DNA of 64,000 nucleotides from Heliocidaris erythrogramma (GCA_025617745.1 CM046853.1:57621233-57685232), one strand, 5' to 3'; counted from the first letter of the stretch, positions 13,931 to 25,859 are shown. Made by a program: numbers and translations. Notes: generated by a model not told the origin, from the sequence alone.

Positions 13931-15079
13931 CTATAGTTCCGTACACCTGGTATTTCGGGACCCCGACCTGCTATCTACGGGTTGTTTGACTTTCTCGCCT
14001 GGGATCCCGTTGGCCAAAGATCGCGTGTGCGCCACACTGGAGGTGATGGGTTCTGCTTTCCGGCACCTCATGCAAATCATCAAAGCCCGCCGATGGCTCG
14101 TGCTCATGGCAAAGATGATGATGGGATTAAGACAGGAGTTGGCCAGAGCTGAGAAGTAGAAGAGATTCCGAAATTCAGCGACGCCAGCCATGTGGACGAG
14201 AGAGACGTGGTCGAGTTGAAACCAAACGATGTAGATGAAGTAGGGCAGCCAGAAGATGCCGAAGAACAAGGCTAAGATGAGGACAGTCAGGGCGAGTCGT
14301 CTGCGAGCCGAGAAGTGCCTCGCTCCTGGCTGCGTCTCACCAGCAAACGCCCCAGCACTTTTCAGCAGAGTTTGTGCTATGACTGTGTAGAGAAAGGTGA
14401 TTATGGCAAGTGGTAAGAGGTACATTACCAGTGATCTGGCGACTTCATAGATTTTGGCCGCTTTGCTGAAGAGCATCGTGTACTGGCAAGCGGGTGCATC
14501 TCCACCCGAGATGTGGGCGTAGGCTAGGATGGGTGAGGCCATCACTGCTGCGATAAACCAAACAGCGACGGCGGCCAGGATTCCACGTCGCATGCGACCA
14601 CCGTGCCGGATAGTGCCACCACGAACTAGCACCGAATACCGCTCAATGCTCAGCGCTGTAAGGGTATATACACAAACACCCTGCACCATTGCCTGTGAGA
14701 AATTGACCAGCTTACACGCCGCCAGTCCGTACTGCCAACAGGAGTGCAGTTCGTGCTCCAGGAAGAAAGGCCCTGAAACCATCACGTAGAGTAGATCGCC
14801 CAGCGCTAGGTTTGTCAGAAGTATATTGGCCGATGTACGCAGACGTGGATTGCTCAGAATCACCATCATTAGACAACAGTTTCCAAGGAGCCCAACCAGA
14901 AAGAATATACCCAGAATGGCCGCATCCCTGTAAAATTTGTGTCCCTGCGATAGACAGCCTAGTTCTTCGATGTAGACACTGCTGTAGTCGTATTCTCCAT
15001 CATGTGCGAGGGAATCGTTGGGGTTGAACTGATCGGTGTTTAGACCCTCCATCGATGTCACATGCAAAACTGGATCCAT
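13931..15079 (-). CDS. Class A (rhodopsin-like) neuropeptide G-protein-coupled receptor
   Basis: A 382-residue seven-transmembrane receptor, probably on the plasma membrane and coupling a peptide ligand to G proteins. Visible family features, numbered from the ATG at 15079: TM1 about 53-76, TM2 with NLALGD (Asp95, the conserved sodium-site residue), Cys123 and Cys198 as the expected TM3-ECL2 disulphide, ERY (146-148) in place of DRY, FWLP in TM6 (about 276-279), and NP (318-319) in TM7 with isoleucine where NPxxY has tyrosine. The body resembles the bombesin/endothelin/CCHamide group, but the ligand cannot be assigned from sequence alone. The ATG at 15079 is preceded by AAACA and followed by G, a good initiation context; the open frame extends upstream only through a TTG. 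The whole CDS is uninterrupted. Upstream untranslated exons are possible but not seen. The tail has several Ser/Thr residues and a Cys-rich stretch after TM7 suited to palmitoylation. Confidence 0.9.
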   Translation of the reverse strand: MDPVLHVTSMEGLNTDQFNPNDSLAHDGEYDYSSVYIEELGCLSQGHKFYRDAAILGIFFLVGLLGNCCLMMVILSNPRLRTSANILLTNLALGDLLYVMVSGPFFLEHELHSCWQYGLAACKLVNFSQAMVQGVCVYTLTALSIERYSVLVRGGTIRHGGRMRRGILAAVAVWFIAAVMASPILAYAHISGGDAPACQYTMLFSKAAKIYEVARSLVMYLLPLAIITFLYTVIAQTLLKSAGAFAGETQPGARHFSARRRLALTVLILALFFGIFWLPYFIYIVWFQLDHVSLVHMAGVAEFRNLFYFSALANSCLNPIIIFAMSTSHRRALMICMRCRKAEPITSSVAHTRSLANGIPGEKVKQPVDSRSGSRNTRCTEL

Positions 15080-16440
15080 TGTTTCTCTCTGTGATCCAGT
15101 CACAATTGGCAAATGAAACAAGTTTATTTTTCTTTCTCCAGAACAGTAGATGGATGTTGATAGGTAAAGTGTAGTGTCCTGCTTTTCACTAAGTTAACCT
15201 AATCACTTTGTAATTTCTAGATGATCTCAAACTTACATCGGTCGTTCCTAATTGGCGAATCTAAACCATTGCTTTCCAGATCTGTTTCATTGGTTTCACA
15301 ATTGTTTTGTAATGACAAATCTAGAAGAATGCACACTTCACCAATTCAGCGCGAAAATCGATAAAAGTGAATTCGAGCTGATATGATTAATGAACTGTGT
15401 CCACCTAATTAGGTTGCAAAATTACTACTATTTTCACGTCTGAAACAAACTTACACGATGTATCGACTTGTGCAAGAAGCTAAAAGACGGTCCAACTTTC
15501 ATTGGTAAATGGTGTCGATGAGCATCTACGTACACTCTCCATCTCTACCGTGACACAAACTGAGGCAGACTATCGAGCTGAGATGCAGAAAAGTCCTCTT
15601 TCGTTGGTACTGGTGTATTGCGAAAGGCATACTGAAGTAGATCGCATTGGAGCATCGCACTCGCGCCCAACGAGTTTACCGCGTTCGGCGTCGAAAGAGA
15701 AAGAGCTCTTGGATGCAATGAAGCTTCCTGATTGGCTGGTATACAGGCATCATTCACACGAGCTTAGTAAAGCCCCGCCTTCTTACGAAACTGTTCACTT
15801 TTTTATATCATGGTCATTGATTGGTCTTCTCCGAACTTGGAGCTGTTTGTTTGTGCTTATTTGTTATGTGATTGACTTGAGTGGGTGTCTAATTGTCAAT
15901 ATCTTCTTGTTTGTCACCATTTGTACAATACTTTTTTTTACTGCCTTGACATGTCAAGTACTAAATAAGCCACTCATAGTTCCCAATATTCCTGAATTAA
16001 TATTGATATATGATTTAAAAGACATGTATACTTTTGCATATACAGTACATATTATACAAAATGCAATGAAGTTCTACATTCAACATCAAAATATCTTGAT
16101 TCCTGACTCCCAAATTTGTCAACTTCTTGGATATAGTCAAATTCATGATTTTTTAAAATTCACTGATATATTTAGATCAAAACTGATTCTCATGTAAGTA
16201 CATTATAATGATCTGTACTGCTTATTTGGTCTGATTTTGCGTTCATAGCACCTACATTTGAAAAGTATCTAAAATGTGATCTACATGTATTTTGTTAAAT
16301 TTTTGAACCTCTTAACATTTCGTTTTTGTTTTTGTTATCTCGTCTGTTGTTATTTCATGATCATTAACAAGCGAGCCTGCGGAAAGGCGAATTGGAACAA
16401 TAGGCGTATACAAAGAGAATTCGCCTTATAGATGGATCTA
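15080..16440. other. 5' flank of the GPCR gene; unexplained open frame on the plus strand
   Basis: The region upstream of the receptor holds its likely promoter or 5' UTR, not resolvable here. On the plus strand an uninterrupted frame runs from about 15502 to 16197, but its first codon is TTG and its first ATG is internal. The first half is GC-balanced and the second AT-rich with hydrophobic codons. No domain was recognised, and it is not called as a gene. Confidence 0.3.
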
Positions 16441-16690
16441 AAGATTTATATATATATATATAACTCCACGAGAGTTGCCAAAGCTGTTGTATATGTTATT
16501 TCCTCACAATATTGTTAATAATTATTCTAATGTATACATGTATCTCAAAGCATTCGCTTGGATCCAGCTGAGGCACGCGGCTTGTCTTTGTTCAAACTCA
16601 CCTGCCCCCGACAACGGAATTAATTAATAAGGTTGAAGATTTGTCAATCTGTCGGTCAATTGAATCTGGTGTCGCCGAAACCACTGACCC

Positions 16691-16762
16691 GTCTCCGTGG
16701 TCTAGTGGTTAAGGCATTGGCGTTCTAAGCCAACGACCCGGATTCGATTCCCGGCGGAGACA
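16691..16762 (+). tRNA. tRNA-Arg(UCU)-like gene, copy 1
   Basis: Acceptor stem GTCTCCG pairs perfectly with CGGAGAC. The anticodon stem TTGGC/GCCAA encloses loop GTTCTAA, placing TCT at positions 34-36 with U33 intact. The A box (TGGTCTAGTGG) fits an RNA polymerase III promoter. The T stem has one mismatch because the arm reads CCGGATTCGATTCCCGG. The body is similar to metazoan tRNA-Glu outside the anticodon. It may be an active gene or a decaying copy within a repeat. Confidence 0.65.
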
Positions 16763-16958
16763 CTTTTTCAGCCTTTGCAAAAATTTCAAAAAGGGAGGAC
16801 AGCTCTGGGGAACTTTGATTTAAGTTACGCAACCATTATTCTCTCATTTCCTTTCGAATTGTATTTATTTCCACGAGAGATGCCAAAGCTGTTGTATATG
16901 TTATTTCCTCACAATATATATATATAAATCTCCGTAGCAGAACTTTGAACTTTACTTG

Positions 16959-16999
<41 letters not shown>

Positions 17000-17090
17000 A
17001 AAGAAATTGCGAGAATAACGTTGCGTAGCTCAATCAAAGTTCCCCAGAGCTGTCCTCCCTTTTTGAAATTTTTGCAAAGGCTGAAAAAAT

Positions 17091-17150
17091 GTCTCCGCCG
17101 GGAATCGAACCCGGGTCGTTGGCTTAGAACGCCAATGCCTTAACCACTAG
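17091..17150 (-). pseudogene. Truncated tRNA-Arg(UCU)-like copy
   Basis: Antisense copy retaining the 3' acceptor strand, T arm, anticodon arm and most of the D arm. It lacks about 10 bases at the 5' end: sequence switches at CTAG to the GCACGCGGCTTG block found upstream of copy 1. Without the 5' acceptor strand it cannot form a tRNA. Confidence 0.75.
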
Positions 17151-17269
17151 GCACGCGGCTTGTCTTTGTTCAAAACTCACCTGCCCCCGACAAAGGAATT
17201 AATTAATAAGGTTGAGGATTTGTCAATCTGTCGGTCAACTGAATCTGGTGTCGCCGAAACCACTAACCC

Positions 17270-17341
17270 GTCTCCGTGGTCCAGTGGTTAAGGCATTGGC
17301 GTTCTAAGCCAACGACCCGGGTTCGATTCCCGGCGGAGACA
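17270..17341 (+). tRNA. tRNA-Arg(UCU)-like gene, copy 3 (best preserved)
   Basis: Same fold as the copy at 16691, but with a perfect T arm (CCGGG TTCGATT CCCGG) and a canonical B box. The A box reads TGGTCCAGTGG. Acceptor stem and anticodon stem are fully paired and the anticodon is TCT. This is the copy most likely to be transcribed and functional. Confidence 0.75.
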
Positions 17342-17515
17342 TTTTTTCAGCCTTTGCAAAAATTTCAAAAAGGGAGGACAGCTCTGGGGAACTTTGATTG
17401 AGCTACGCAACGTTATTCTCGCAATTTCTTTCACATTTGTATTTATTTCCACGAGATTTGCCAAAGCTGTTGTATATGTTAAATTCCTTACACTTATATA
17501 TATATATATATATAT

Positions 17516-19944
17516 ATCTTTTTTGCGCAGCATAGTTTTTGTAAAATTGCACGTCAATTCATGTCTTGCCTCTTTGTTGCGTCATTCTTACTGCTTTTAT
17601 CATGGCTTTAAATTCTTTTCAAAATACGCAATTTTTTTTTTTTTTTTTTTTTTTTTTGTGGCGTCACTTGCGCCCCAAATCTCAATTCTCGCGCCTAATT
17701 TTTTGTATCCAAGCAACTGCCCGCGTCTTCATAATTCACGCATCTGATTATTATTACTTTGAATGTGTTCAGTCTTTTACTTTGATAAAGGTCTATGACC
17801 GAAACGTCAGTAAATTTTACGTCTTGCGGTGTTTTTATTTCAACATAATTGTTTGCTATCTATTTCAACACACCGACGCAGAACCTTCTTGATTTGTTTA
17901 CGATTTATATATATATATATATATATATATAAATATGCTTTAAAAACATAAGGGACGGTATCTCGTAAAATCTTACATCAGGCATCCTTTTGACAAACGC
18001 AAAAATGACCTTAATTATGTACAAATTCTAAAAGAACAAAATATTTTAACTTTACATGTTTTTCGTTGACATTCAACGAAAAACATGAAATTTTCATGAC
18101 ATTTTGTAGACTTTCGCATCATATCCAAAAAGCATCAATTTTATAAAACAATAAACAAAACACAACAAACCAAAATCAGAGTTTAATATGGGAGTATCTC
18201 TCATTAAAAATGCAATTCTGACCATAAACTACATTTTTTTATTAAAAGAAAAAAATCACTTTGTTTAAAACTGTACTACCATTATCATTAATGTTTGTTC
18301 GTACAATTAACAATTTATCAACATCAGATTCTAGAATATTGTTCTTGCGTCTTCCCGTGATTATGCCAGATTATGAATAATTCGAAGCATCGTTTGGGTG
18401 TGGGGTCAATGATAATTCCATATTTCCCCAGATTCACTATAAAGCAATTAAGACAAACAAAATCAAATGTAAAGTTTGCTTGCAATGCAACTTTGGATGA
18501 TGTTCAATTAAGTGACCAGTCTCTCTCTCTCTCTCTCTCTATGTCCCTGCATGTGAGCAGTGTTTCAATTAGAACTTGATTGTTGCTATACGGGAGGGGG
18601 GGGGGGTTAAAAGCCCTTCAAAATTTTCTGTCGGCTATTCAAGACCCCTTTAAAAAAATCTGTTCGGCAATTCGAGCCTTGTATAGATAAATCTTTTAAA
18701 AAATGATGACTTGTTTTTTTTTTTTTTTCTCTCTCTCTCTCTCTCTTTTCTTGCTACGTGTTGTGATTGTTGCTAGTTGTCGACTAATTTGGTCTGAACC
18801 CCACCCCACCCCCCATTTAAAAATGGTCCGGCGGCGCCCTCGATTGCTCCAAGCCAGTTAAAATTCAACCCCTAACCCGAGTTGACTTGACGAGGGCGGA
18901 AACTACTTGCCAATGCCATGACATAGAACGGTCCATTACATTAATGGTGTGATATCGATAAAACAGGAGCACTCTCGAAGAGGCTTCTGTCTAGAGTCCT
19001 TTCGACTGCGAATTAAATTGTCTAAAATGACGAACAGTCGGACACCCTCATTATATTTTATCGACTATGATTTTTCTTTATCATTTATAGGAGTAGTAGT
19101 ATATAACAGGAGACATTTATTTCCTCTCATTTTTTTGTTTTGTTTTAGATTTTATTTGAAATGAATTCTTTGGGGGCATCATTTGAATATAAAAACCCCA
19201 CAGGAGCAAATGTCATATATTTTATCAAGGAAACAACCAATGGTTTTCTGGATACGGACGATTTGTTTTATATTTCGTAGGAATCCGTTCTTTTCATATA
19301 TCAATACGAAGAGGGGGAAGAAGGGGGAGATAATGCAGATGATAACAAAGATGAAGAAATAAAGAAGCCAGACTACAGAAGAATGAGAAGAAGCAGAAGA
19401 AAAAGAAAGGGAAGAAGAAATAGGAGGTAGAAAATTCAGAAACTTCAGAAAGTTAAAGTATGAGTACAAAAGGAACGATATAAACGAAGAGGGAGAACTA
19501 GAAATATAGTATATTTCTTTTAAAACAGTGCATTTTTAATCGGCCTTTGGTGAAAATTGTTGTTGGACTACCATGTTTGACTACAATTTTTCAATGGAAA
19601 TCATGGTCACTTGGTTTTCATTTGTTATTGATATTTAATATTTCGAGTGTATTCTACAAAATATAGGGTACGACCTGGCTCGAAGCTGGTCTACATACAG
19701 AGGGATCATTAAATGTGGTTCAAAGTCTAACGAATTATTGATAACCCGAAATAAAAAGGAGAACAGAGTCACAAGTCACGTCAGTAATCTCTTATCCAAA
19801 TAGTCAATCATATATATGTCCATGTACTTGTATTCTGCCCAGATATAGCTTACAAACAGGGTAGGCCAATAAATATTAGCAATATATATTTTTGTACCAT
19901 AATCGCTTCACTTTTAGACGGGTTGTGATCGAGGGATAAGAAGA
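17516..19944. other. Intergenic; poly-T, (TA)n and CT microsatellites
   Basis: Contains a 26-T run near 17632, (TA)n near 17907, CT repeats near 18522 and 18730, and poly-G near 18595. No conserved gene was recognised. The last few hundred bases should include the promoter of the FAS1 gene. Confidence 0.4.
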
Positions 19945-20155
19945 ATGTTGCGATGTGTCTCCCTGGGGTTGTGGCTGGTTGCCCTGGTGTGGACCAGTAC
20001 TAGAGCCCAGCCTGACCCTTGTGAGGTTCCTTTAGTGACGGACAGCGGGCAGAAGGACAATTTTACTGTGGTGGATTTAGCTCGAGACCTCTATGCGTGT
20101 ACTATGATCAAGATGATAGACCGCGCCGGACTAGGACCGATGTATCGCGAAAAAG
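19945..20155 (+). CDS. FAS1 gene exon 1
   Basis: Starts at ATG (context AAGAATG) and encodes the signal peptide and the first helices of FAS1 domain 1. It ends in phase 1 at CGC GAA AAA G, followed by GTAGAC. Confidence 0.88.
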
Positions 20156-23100
20156 GTAGACCTACCATGCTATGATAATATCGACATCGCGTCAATAGAT
20201 TTATTCGTATAAGACCCAAATTCATTTTGAATAACTACATTTACCCGTTTTTAGATTTTCGTGGGCTAATCAATCACCCTATGTTAAATCAACATAATGA
20301 TTAATTAGGGTTTGCAAATTATATGGACGTATTTGTATAGTTGTCACCTCACTGAGAGTAAAATGATTTGAACCGGATAAAGGGGAGTGGCGGGGGTAAA
20401 CCATTTATAATGACGGGGAGTTTAAGGACCAAATTTTCCGATAAGGTCATCATTTTAGCGATTTCTTCCTACAAAATGAGGGGGTCCCTCACACCCCCTC
20501 CTTTCTGGCAACCACTTTGGGAAGTGTTTAAAACGTAGTTATTGGGTCTTTTCCCAACTTGTGAGCATTTACCCCTATTTATGCCACAGCATACATCTTA
20601 GGAAAACACATCAAACAGAACATGACTCCTCTCGCTTGCAAATGAAGTCCTCACGTCATCATTAATGCGGCGACCTTTTCTTTACCAGGCCCCTTCACCC
20701 TTTTCGCACCCTACGACCTGGCCTTCGGCTTCCTGCCGGATGACATCTGGAACAAGCTCATGTCGAACAACACTTATCTCCGTGAGCTGCTTCTCTTCCA
20801 CACCGTCCCGCGTCTCATCGGAAACATCGACGACGTGTACAATGACGAGCTCATCGAAACCATGCTGCCTGGCAAGAACATCCGACTCAACATCTACCAG
20901 ATCGGGAAAATGATGGTTGGTGGGCGTGGCATTGAGCAATCGACGGGGGGTAACTGGTGCGAGTTGACTTGGTGGTGGGATGTTGTCCATTGGTATATGA
21001 GATGGATGAGCTGGCTAATATGAATCGGGACTGATGGACTGACAGAGTGAGAGGAAAGGATAGAGTGAGGGGAGGAGAGTGAGAAGAGAGAGAGAGAGGG
21101 GGGTGGAGGAAAGAGAATTAAAGATAGAAAGTGAGACAGAGAGAAAGAGAAAGAGAGGGAGAGAGCAGGAGGGAGGGAGTGAGTGAGAGAGAGAGAGAGA
21201 TATATATACAGACGGACAGAGACAGGAAATTTCAAGTCGTTTGTACATGTACATCATTGAGATAAGTGTTTTTTCCCCTCTTAGTTATAATAATGTTATT
21301 TTCCATTTATTTAATTGTCATAATTATTGTATATCGTGTTATTTTGTTAAAATGCACTTTGATATGTACCTTTCTGTTGGAAATGAAAATAAAATTGAAT
21401 TGAAAAAAGTGGTGCTGAAGACAAACGTTTGAATAATCCACTTCGATGATGCATTTTGTTTTTGTTTGTTCTTTATCGTTTTTGTGTTAGTTTCGTTTGT
21501 CTTCAGAGCAGAGAAAGAAAGTCCGGGATCTAAGGAAATGGGCATACAGTCTTACGATTTAAGAATCAAGTTTAACTGATAATTGAAAGTCGTTCAAAGA
21601 AACTTTCTTTTATGACAGGTGTTTACTTTTCCGCTGGCTCCCTCGGAGAGATAAATGAATATCTGATCACTATTTGTATTTTGTAATCATTTCTAGCGGA
21701 TTACAGCATGTGGTGGTCCTATCATTGATGGTGGAAACGCTACCAACGGTGAGGTGCGCATCATTTCTAACGTGATGCATCCAGTCCCACCCGGTGATAT
21801 CATGGATGTCGTCGACAATGACAAACAATTTACCGAGCTCAAGAAACTGGTCTACTTGGCAAAGTTACAGGATTATCTAAGAGGTGCGTGGGAATTGGGA
21901 AACTTTACAACTCAGTTGCAAACTTAACTTCAAATGCAATTATTTAGATACAGTGTATTTTTTTCTTCCTTCCTTCAAAGCCATTTGTTTTATATGACAA
22001 GGTTATTCGTACTGATTGATAAATATGTACAGATCTAATTATTTTCAGGGACCTTTACATTATAGAAAATTAAAATAAGTACGCTGGAGCACTATTGATT
22101 TGTTTCCTTATTTTCAATGTGATATTTCTCCAGCGACATATTCTACGGGCTTCATTTCGTGAGAGATATAGGGTTAGGGGGTTAGGTATTGGGTTGCGAT
22201 TGAGTTTTAATTATGTTTGAGGTTACATGAGGTGCAATCTTCAAGATAGAAATTCGACACGAGTAAGAAATTGACCCCGGAATAATCGTCACAGGAGCCT
22301 AATGTTACATTATACTGGTCTAATACATGTAAATTTTATTTTAACAGCGAGTCCGTTTACGTTCTTTCCTCCAAATAACGATGGCATTGATAAGCTGCCC
22401 CGAGACGAACTGAAGAAACTGGAACATAATACCACATTACTACGCGAAGTGTTACTCTACCATCTCTTAGACTGGACTGTCTATGCATCTGGGAGCTACG
22501 ATGGAGAAGTGTTCGTTACTGAACAGGGAGAGTCTATTAATCTTACTGTCTGGTATGGTGAGTACATGTACAACCACAACGTTGTCTTAAAAAATCCTTA
22601 TCTAATCAAGTTCATAATTTAATATAGGGTTTCAATACGCTTCGTCTTTGCACATTTGCGGTAGCAAAGTTTGTTTATTTCATATACATGTACTGTAATG
22701 GAAGGCACATTTCTATGTATCTTACAATAAAATCTTCAAACACAAGCTTTAGAAAACAAAAGAATATCATCAATCGAGATCAAGAAATTTGCGAGAATTT
22801 GTTTTAAATTTGAATCTACATGTACTTAAATTCCAGTGAAGAATTATACATGGTACTACACTCTACATTTAGTGGTTGCGCACCTTTAATAAATAAAGTG
22901 AATTTTATAATTCTCCACCATACTAGCCTGCCTTTGAATTGTCTGTCTAGCATTAACAATCCAACATAAGCCTCGCAGCCCGATTGCAAATAAACAGGAA
23001 ATATGCACTGCAGTTAAAAGAATTCATTAGATTATTGTAATACATGTACGTTTGATAACATAATTATTTTCATAACATAAAAGAGTGCCGTTGTGCAATA

Positions 23101-23707
23101 TAACGCTTGCCGAATTCGATGATAGAAATATCCCGTCATTATATTGATTCTGAGCATCAATAATCTATCACATTTCCTCTTATACTATTTCACAAACATA
23201 CTCCCTCTTCAATGTTCTCTCAATCGACTTATCACCACTAATCTTTATTTTCCTGTAATTATATTCTCAGCACTCTCCTTATCGTTAATAATTTTTTTTA
23301 GTATGCCACAAATATTGTTTTTTTCTTTGTCTATTTGTCTATTTTCTTTTAAACCCACTCGTTTCCCTCTTTCAAATTCATTTCACAGCATTCCCTTTTA
23401 AATTGTCTCATTATGCCCCACTCTTCTTAATTCGTAATTTCTTTTCACAAAATTCTCTGTCATCGTCTCAATTTCTCCAACTGCATTATCCCCCCCCCCC
23501 CCCCCCCCCCCCCCAAAAAAACAATAAATACATGTAAATAACACATATCTATCTTCTCCTGGCTCATGCAATATATTAGATGCTCTTTGGGTGAATGGAC
23601 ACACCAACGCCAGGGTTGTCTACCAGGATTACAACGTCTACAATGGTGTGCTGCACATCATCGACAAAGTGCTTATCCCACCCATCATCCGGGAGAAGTA
23701 CAAATGA
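19945..23707 (+). CDS. Secreted two-domain fasciclin (FAS1) protein
   Basis: Five coding exons (19945-20155, 20689-20915, 21697-21883, 22348-22557, 23580-23707) join in frame to 963 nt, 320 residues. Residues 1-21 form a signal peptide with a hydrophobic LGLWLVALVW core. Two FAS1 domains follow, about residues 35-175 and 180-315. Motifs typical of the fold are PFTLFAPYDLAF (72-83) and its counterpart SPFTFFPPNN (210-219), LLFHTV and LLYHLL, and a domain-closing VLIPPI near the C terminus. FAS1 proteins such as periostin/TGFBI are extracellular adhesion proteins that bind matrix and integrins, so this product probably acts in the extracellular matrix or coelomic fluid. There is no GPI or transmembrane tail. 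N-glycosylation sequons include NFT, NNT, NAT and NLT. All introns have GT-AG ends. The ligand is unknown. Confidence 0.9.
20689..20915 (+). CDS. FAS1 gene exon 2
   Basis: Acceptor TTTACCAG. Encodes the core of domain 1, from the split Gly71 and PFTLFAPYD to QIGKMM, and ends in phase 0 before GTTGGT. Confidence 0.88.
21052..21205. repeat. GA-rich low-complexity tract in FAS1 intron 2
   Basis: Runs of GAGAGA and GGAGAGAG follow the second exon. They generate Ser/Leu-rich open frames on the minus strand that are not genes. Confidence 0.8.
21697..21883 (+). CDS. FAS1 gene exon 3
   Basis: Acceptor TTCTAG, opening with RITACGGPIIDGG. Completes domain 1 and the inter-domain linker, ending in phase 1 before GTGCGT. 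Confidence 0.88.
22348..22557 (+). CDS. FAS1 gene exon 4
   Basis: Acceptor TTAACAG. Encodes most of FAS1 domain 2, starting ASPFTFFPPNN, and ends in phase 1 at TGG TAT G before GTGAGT. Confidence 0.88.
23580..23707 (+). CDS. FAS1 gene exon 5 (terminal)
   Basis: Acceptor ATATTAG. Encodes the end of domain 2, closing with VLIPPIIREKYK and a TGA stop at 23705-23707. A run of about 24 C residues ends some 66 bp before the acceptor. Confidence 0.88.
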
Positions 23708-24147
23708 GAGGAGTCTCTTCAGCGTACTCCATGAAAAAGGGCTGATAAATGTACAGTGGAACGTTGTTATAAACAAACTCCTTGGGACTGAGGAAATTAC
23801 CTCTTTATATCGAAACTTTGTTGTATCACGGGTAAAAAACAATAGAATACAAAGAATTGTTATGGCCAAAATGACCTTGTTTTAACGAGTGTGTTAAAGT
23901 GTTGTTTATGACAAGGTTCCACTCTACCTATACATTGTATCTAGTCTCTTATCTGTTTTGATACATCCCAAGAATACATCAGGAATGTCCTATGCTTAGT
24001 TAAAAATGTAGATGATATTATGTCTAAGATTAATTTCTGTTTTGGCACATCCAAAGGGTGCACCACAAAGGCATTATTACTTATTTGATGCCCATTTGGA
24101 TTTAGGTTCATTTGTGTACATGTATATAGTACTGATAGATACCCTGC

Positions 24148-24690
24148 TAAGGGAAATCAAACCTTACTGGCAAGTTACTCTGAAAGAAGAAAAATCAGAG
24201 AAGCAGATGGGTGAAAGTTTTAACGAAATCGGACAAGCAATAAGAAAGTTATGAATTTATTAAAGTTGTAATCACTATACATATGGGAATTTCAAATTGG
24301 CCGAATAGGTAATGTCACTGGGATGTAGTTGTGGTCAACTCCTCCATTTGCTCCAACACACAAAATGACTAAAATGTCTTTTTTTTCAAAATGTCTAACT
24401 CAGTAGGATCTTTTTCTTTCATGAGGACCTAAAACAATATGCTAACTCCTATGTATTTTGAGTACTGCCTCGAGGGTAAAGGCACTTCGGAGAAAACGGC
24501 AAACTAATGATATTTTTTGTACGACAAACGGGAGAGTTGTCTTGAAGTATGTCACAATCAACTCACCAAATTGCCAATTTGAGATTCACATAGATGTGGT
24601 GACCTCATTTTTCAAACATCAATAACTTTCTTATTCCTTGTCTGATTTCTTTCAAACTTTCACCATCATTCATGTTCACCTATTACACAA
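24148..24690. mobile_element. Inverted-repeat element, copy 1 (second copy at about 37222-37780)
   Basis: Shares hundreds of bases with 37222-37690, including AAATCGGACAAGC, CATATGGGAATTT and CCAACACACAAAATGACTAAA. In the second copy the first 110 or so bases reappear inverted at the right end (TCCGATTTCTTTCAAACTTTC). Non-coding; probably a non-autonomous DNA transposon. Confidence 0.65.
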
Positions 24691-24699
24691 GTATAAGTG

Positions 24700-25840
24700 T
24701 AAATATGTGACAAAAATATGTACCGGTAAAAAGGCAGTAATCACAATGTCAAAAGTAGTGTGCAATTTTGAAAGGTTAAATATCCCATCAATCAAAGGAA
24801 TCGCAGTTGTTCTAATGACAGAACTTCCAAAAATCTAGTCTTTCATGGACTAGGTGATCGTAAGTAAAGGGATACTTTTTCATTTTCAGTGACCAATACA
24901 CACTTTCCCAAATTTCATCAAAAGAAACGATTTAAAACTCTGAGCTACAGAATTCAGAGGAAGACTCAAAAGTATTATGTAGCACAGACAAAAGAAATAA
25001 AGTGTGAAACTTGTCCCAAACTTCTTCTAATGAACTCTTTATTTTCAAATAAATTTTTTGTGATTAATATTTATATTGAATGCCTTGTGAATTCAGTTTT
25101 CTGTATCGATAAATCTTTCTGACCACCTCATCTCTACCCTACAGTTGTCTGGTTTTGTCCATTGATAACCATGATATTCATCATACCATTACCTGCAGTA
25201 TGGAGTCCTCCAACTGAATATCTGAAAATCTTTCCAATATTCAATAATAAATCCATATCCATATGACTGGCAGAAGTGGGATTATAATTTCAGAATTTTA
25301 CCACTCCAACTTCTTTGCAACTTTATGCACCCCAGAAATAAAAAATAAAAGCTCAAATTTCATCCCAATCAAAGCAGAAACAATGAATGAATGAATGAAT
25401 GAATGAATGAACGAATGAATGTTTTGACAGCTGTTTTTAATGCAAGAAACTTTGCCAATTGCTCTAATGCAATGATATGTTTAAATTTATCCAATTGCAT
25501 GAAACTTTTGAAGAATTGAGATCACTCACAAAATTTGTGAAATTTTCTTGCAAGTGAAGTTTCTATTTTAATAATGTGTGAGTGGAATATTAAAAAAATT
25601 AATATATAATATTTTTCAAAATAATAATAATCCTTTTCTGGTATCTCAATTAATGGCATGGACTCAGCCAGAGATACCTATGCAACACGACCATGACACT
25701 GACTAACAAGTGACTCTGCAATAATGTATTATGGGGATAATTTCCACTTCCACAAGTACAGGACAACATACACAGAACATTAACTCGAACCTTGGTGATG
25801 ATCACACAACAAATGAAAGACCTTCTTGACCACATGATTG
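24700..25840. other. Intergenic between the FAS1 and RPL4 genes
   Basis: AT-rich, with a (GAAT)n microsatellite at about 25385-25420. The FAS1 and RPL4 genes are convergent here. No gene was recognised. Confidence 0.4.
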
Positions 25841-25859
25841 CATTTTTTGATAAGCCTTG

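Larger units (their letters stand above)
16440..17515. repeat. Locally duplicated and inverted segment carrying tRNA-Arg-like genes
   Basis: Blocks flanking the tRNA-like sequences recur. CCACGAGAGTTGCCAAAGCT (or near-identical) occurs at about 16467, 16871 and 17449. The CTTGTCTTTGTTCAAA segment occurs at about 16582 and 17159. The CTTTGCAAAAATTTCAAAAA block follows each plus-strand tRNA, and its reverse complement is at about 17056. (TA)n runs sit at 16448-16462, 16913-16925, 16961-16997 and 17494-17517. The pattern fits tandem plus inverted duplication of a tRNA-bearing unit. Confidence 0.75.

Noticed and set aside
15502-16197. 231-codon open frame on the plus strand upstream of the GPCR
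   Set aside because: It begins with TTG, the first ATG is internal, composition changes abruptly halfway, and no domain or splice context was recognised. Likely chance or untranslated sequence.
20682-21257. Minus-strand open frames overlapping FAS1 exon 2 and its intron
   Set aside because: Shadow of the real plus-strand exon plus a GA-rich tract.
23490-23514. Poly-C runs as CRISPR-like or regulatory features
   Set aside because: Simple homopolymers; many occur across the window and their lengths are unreliable.
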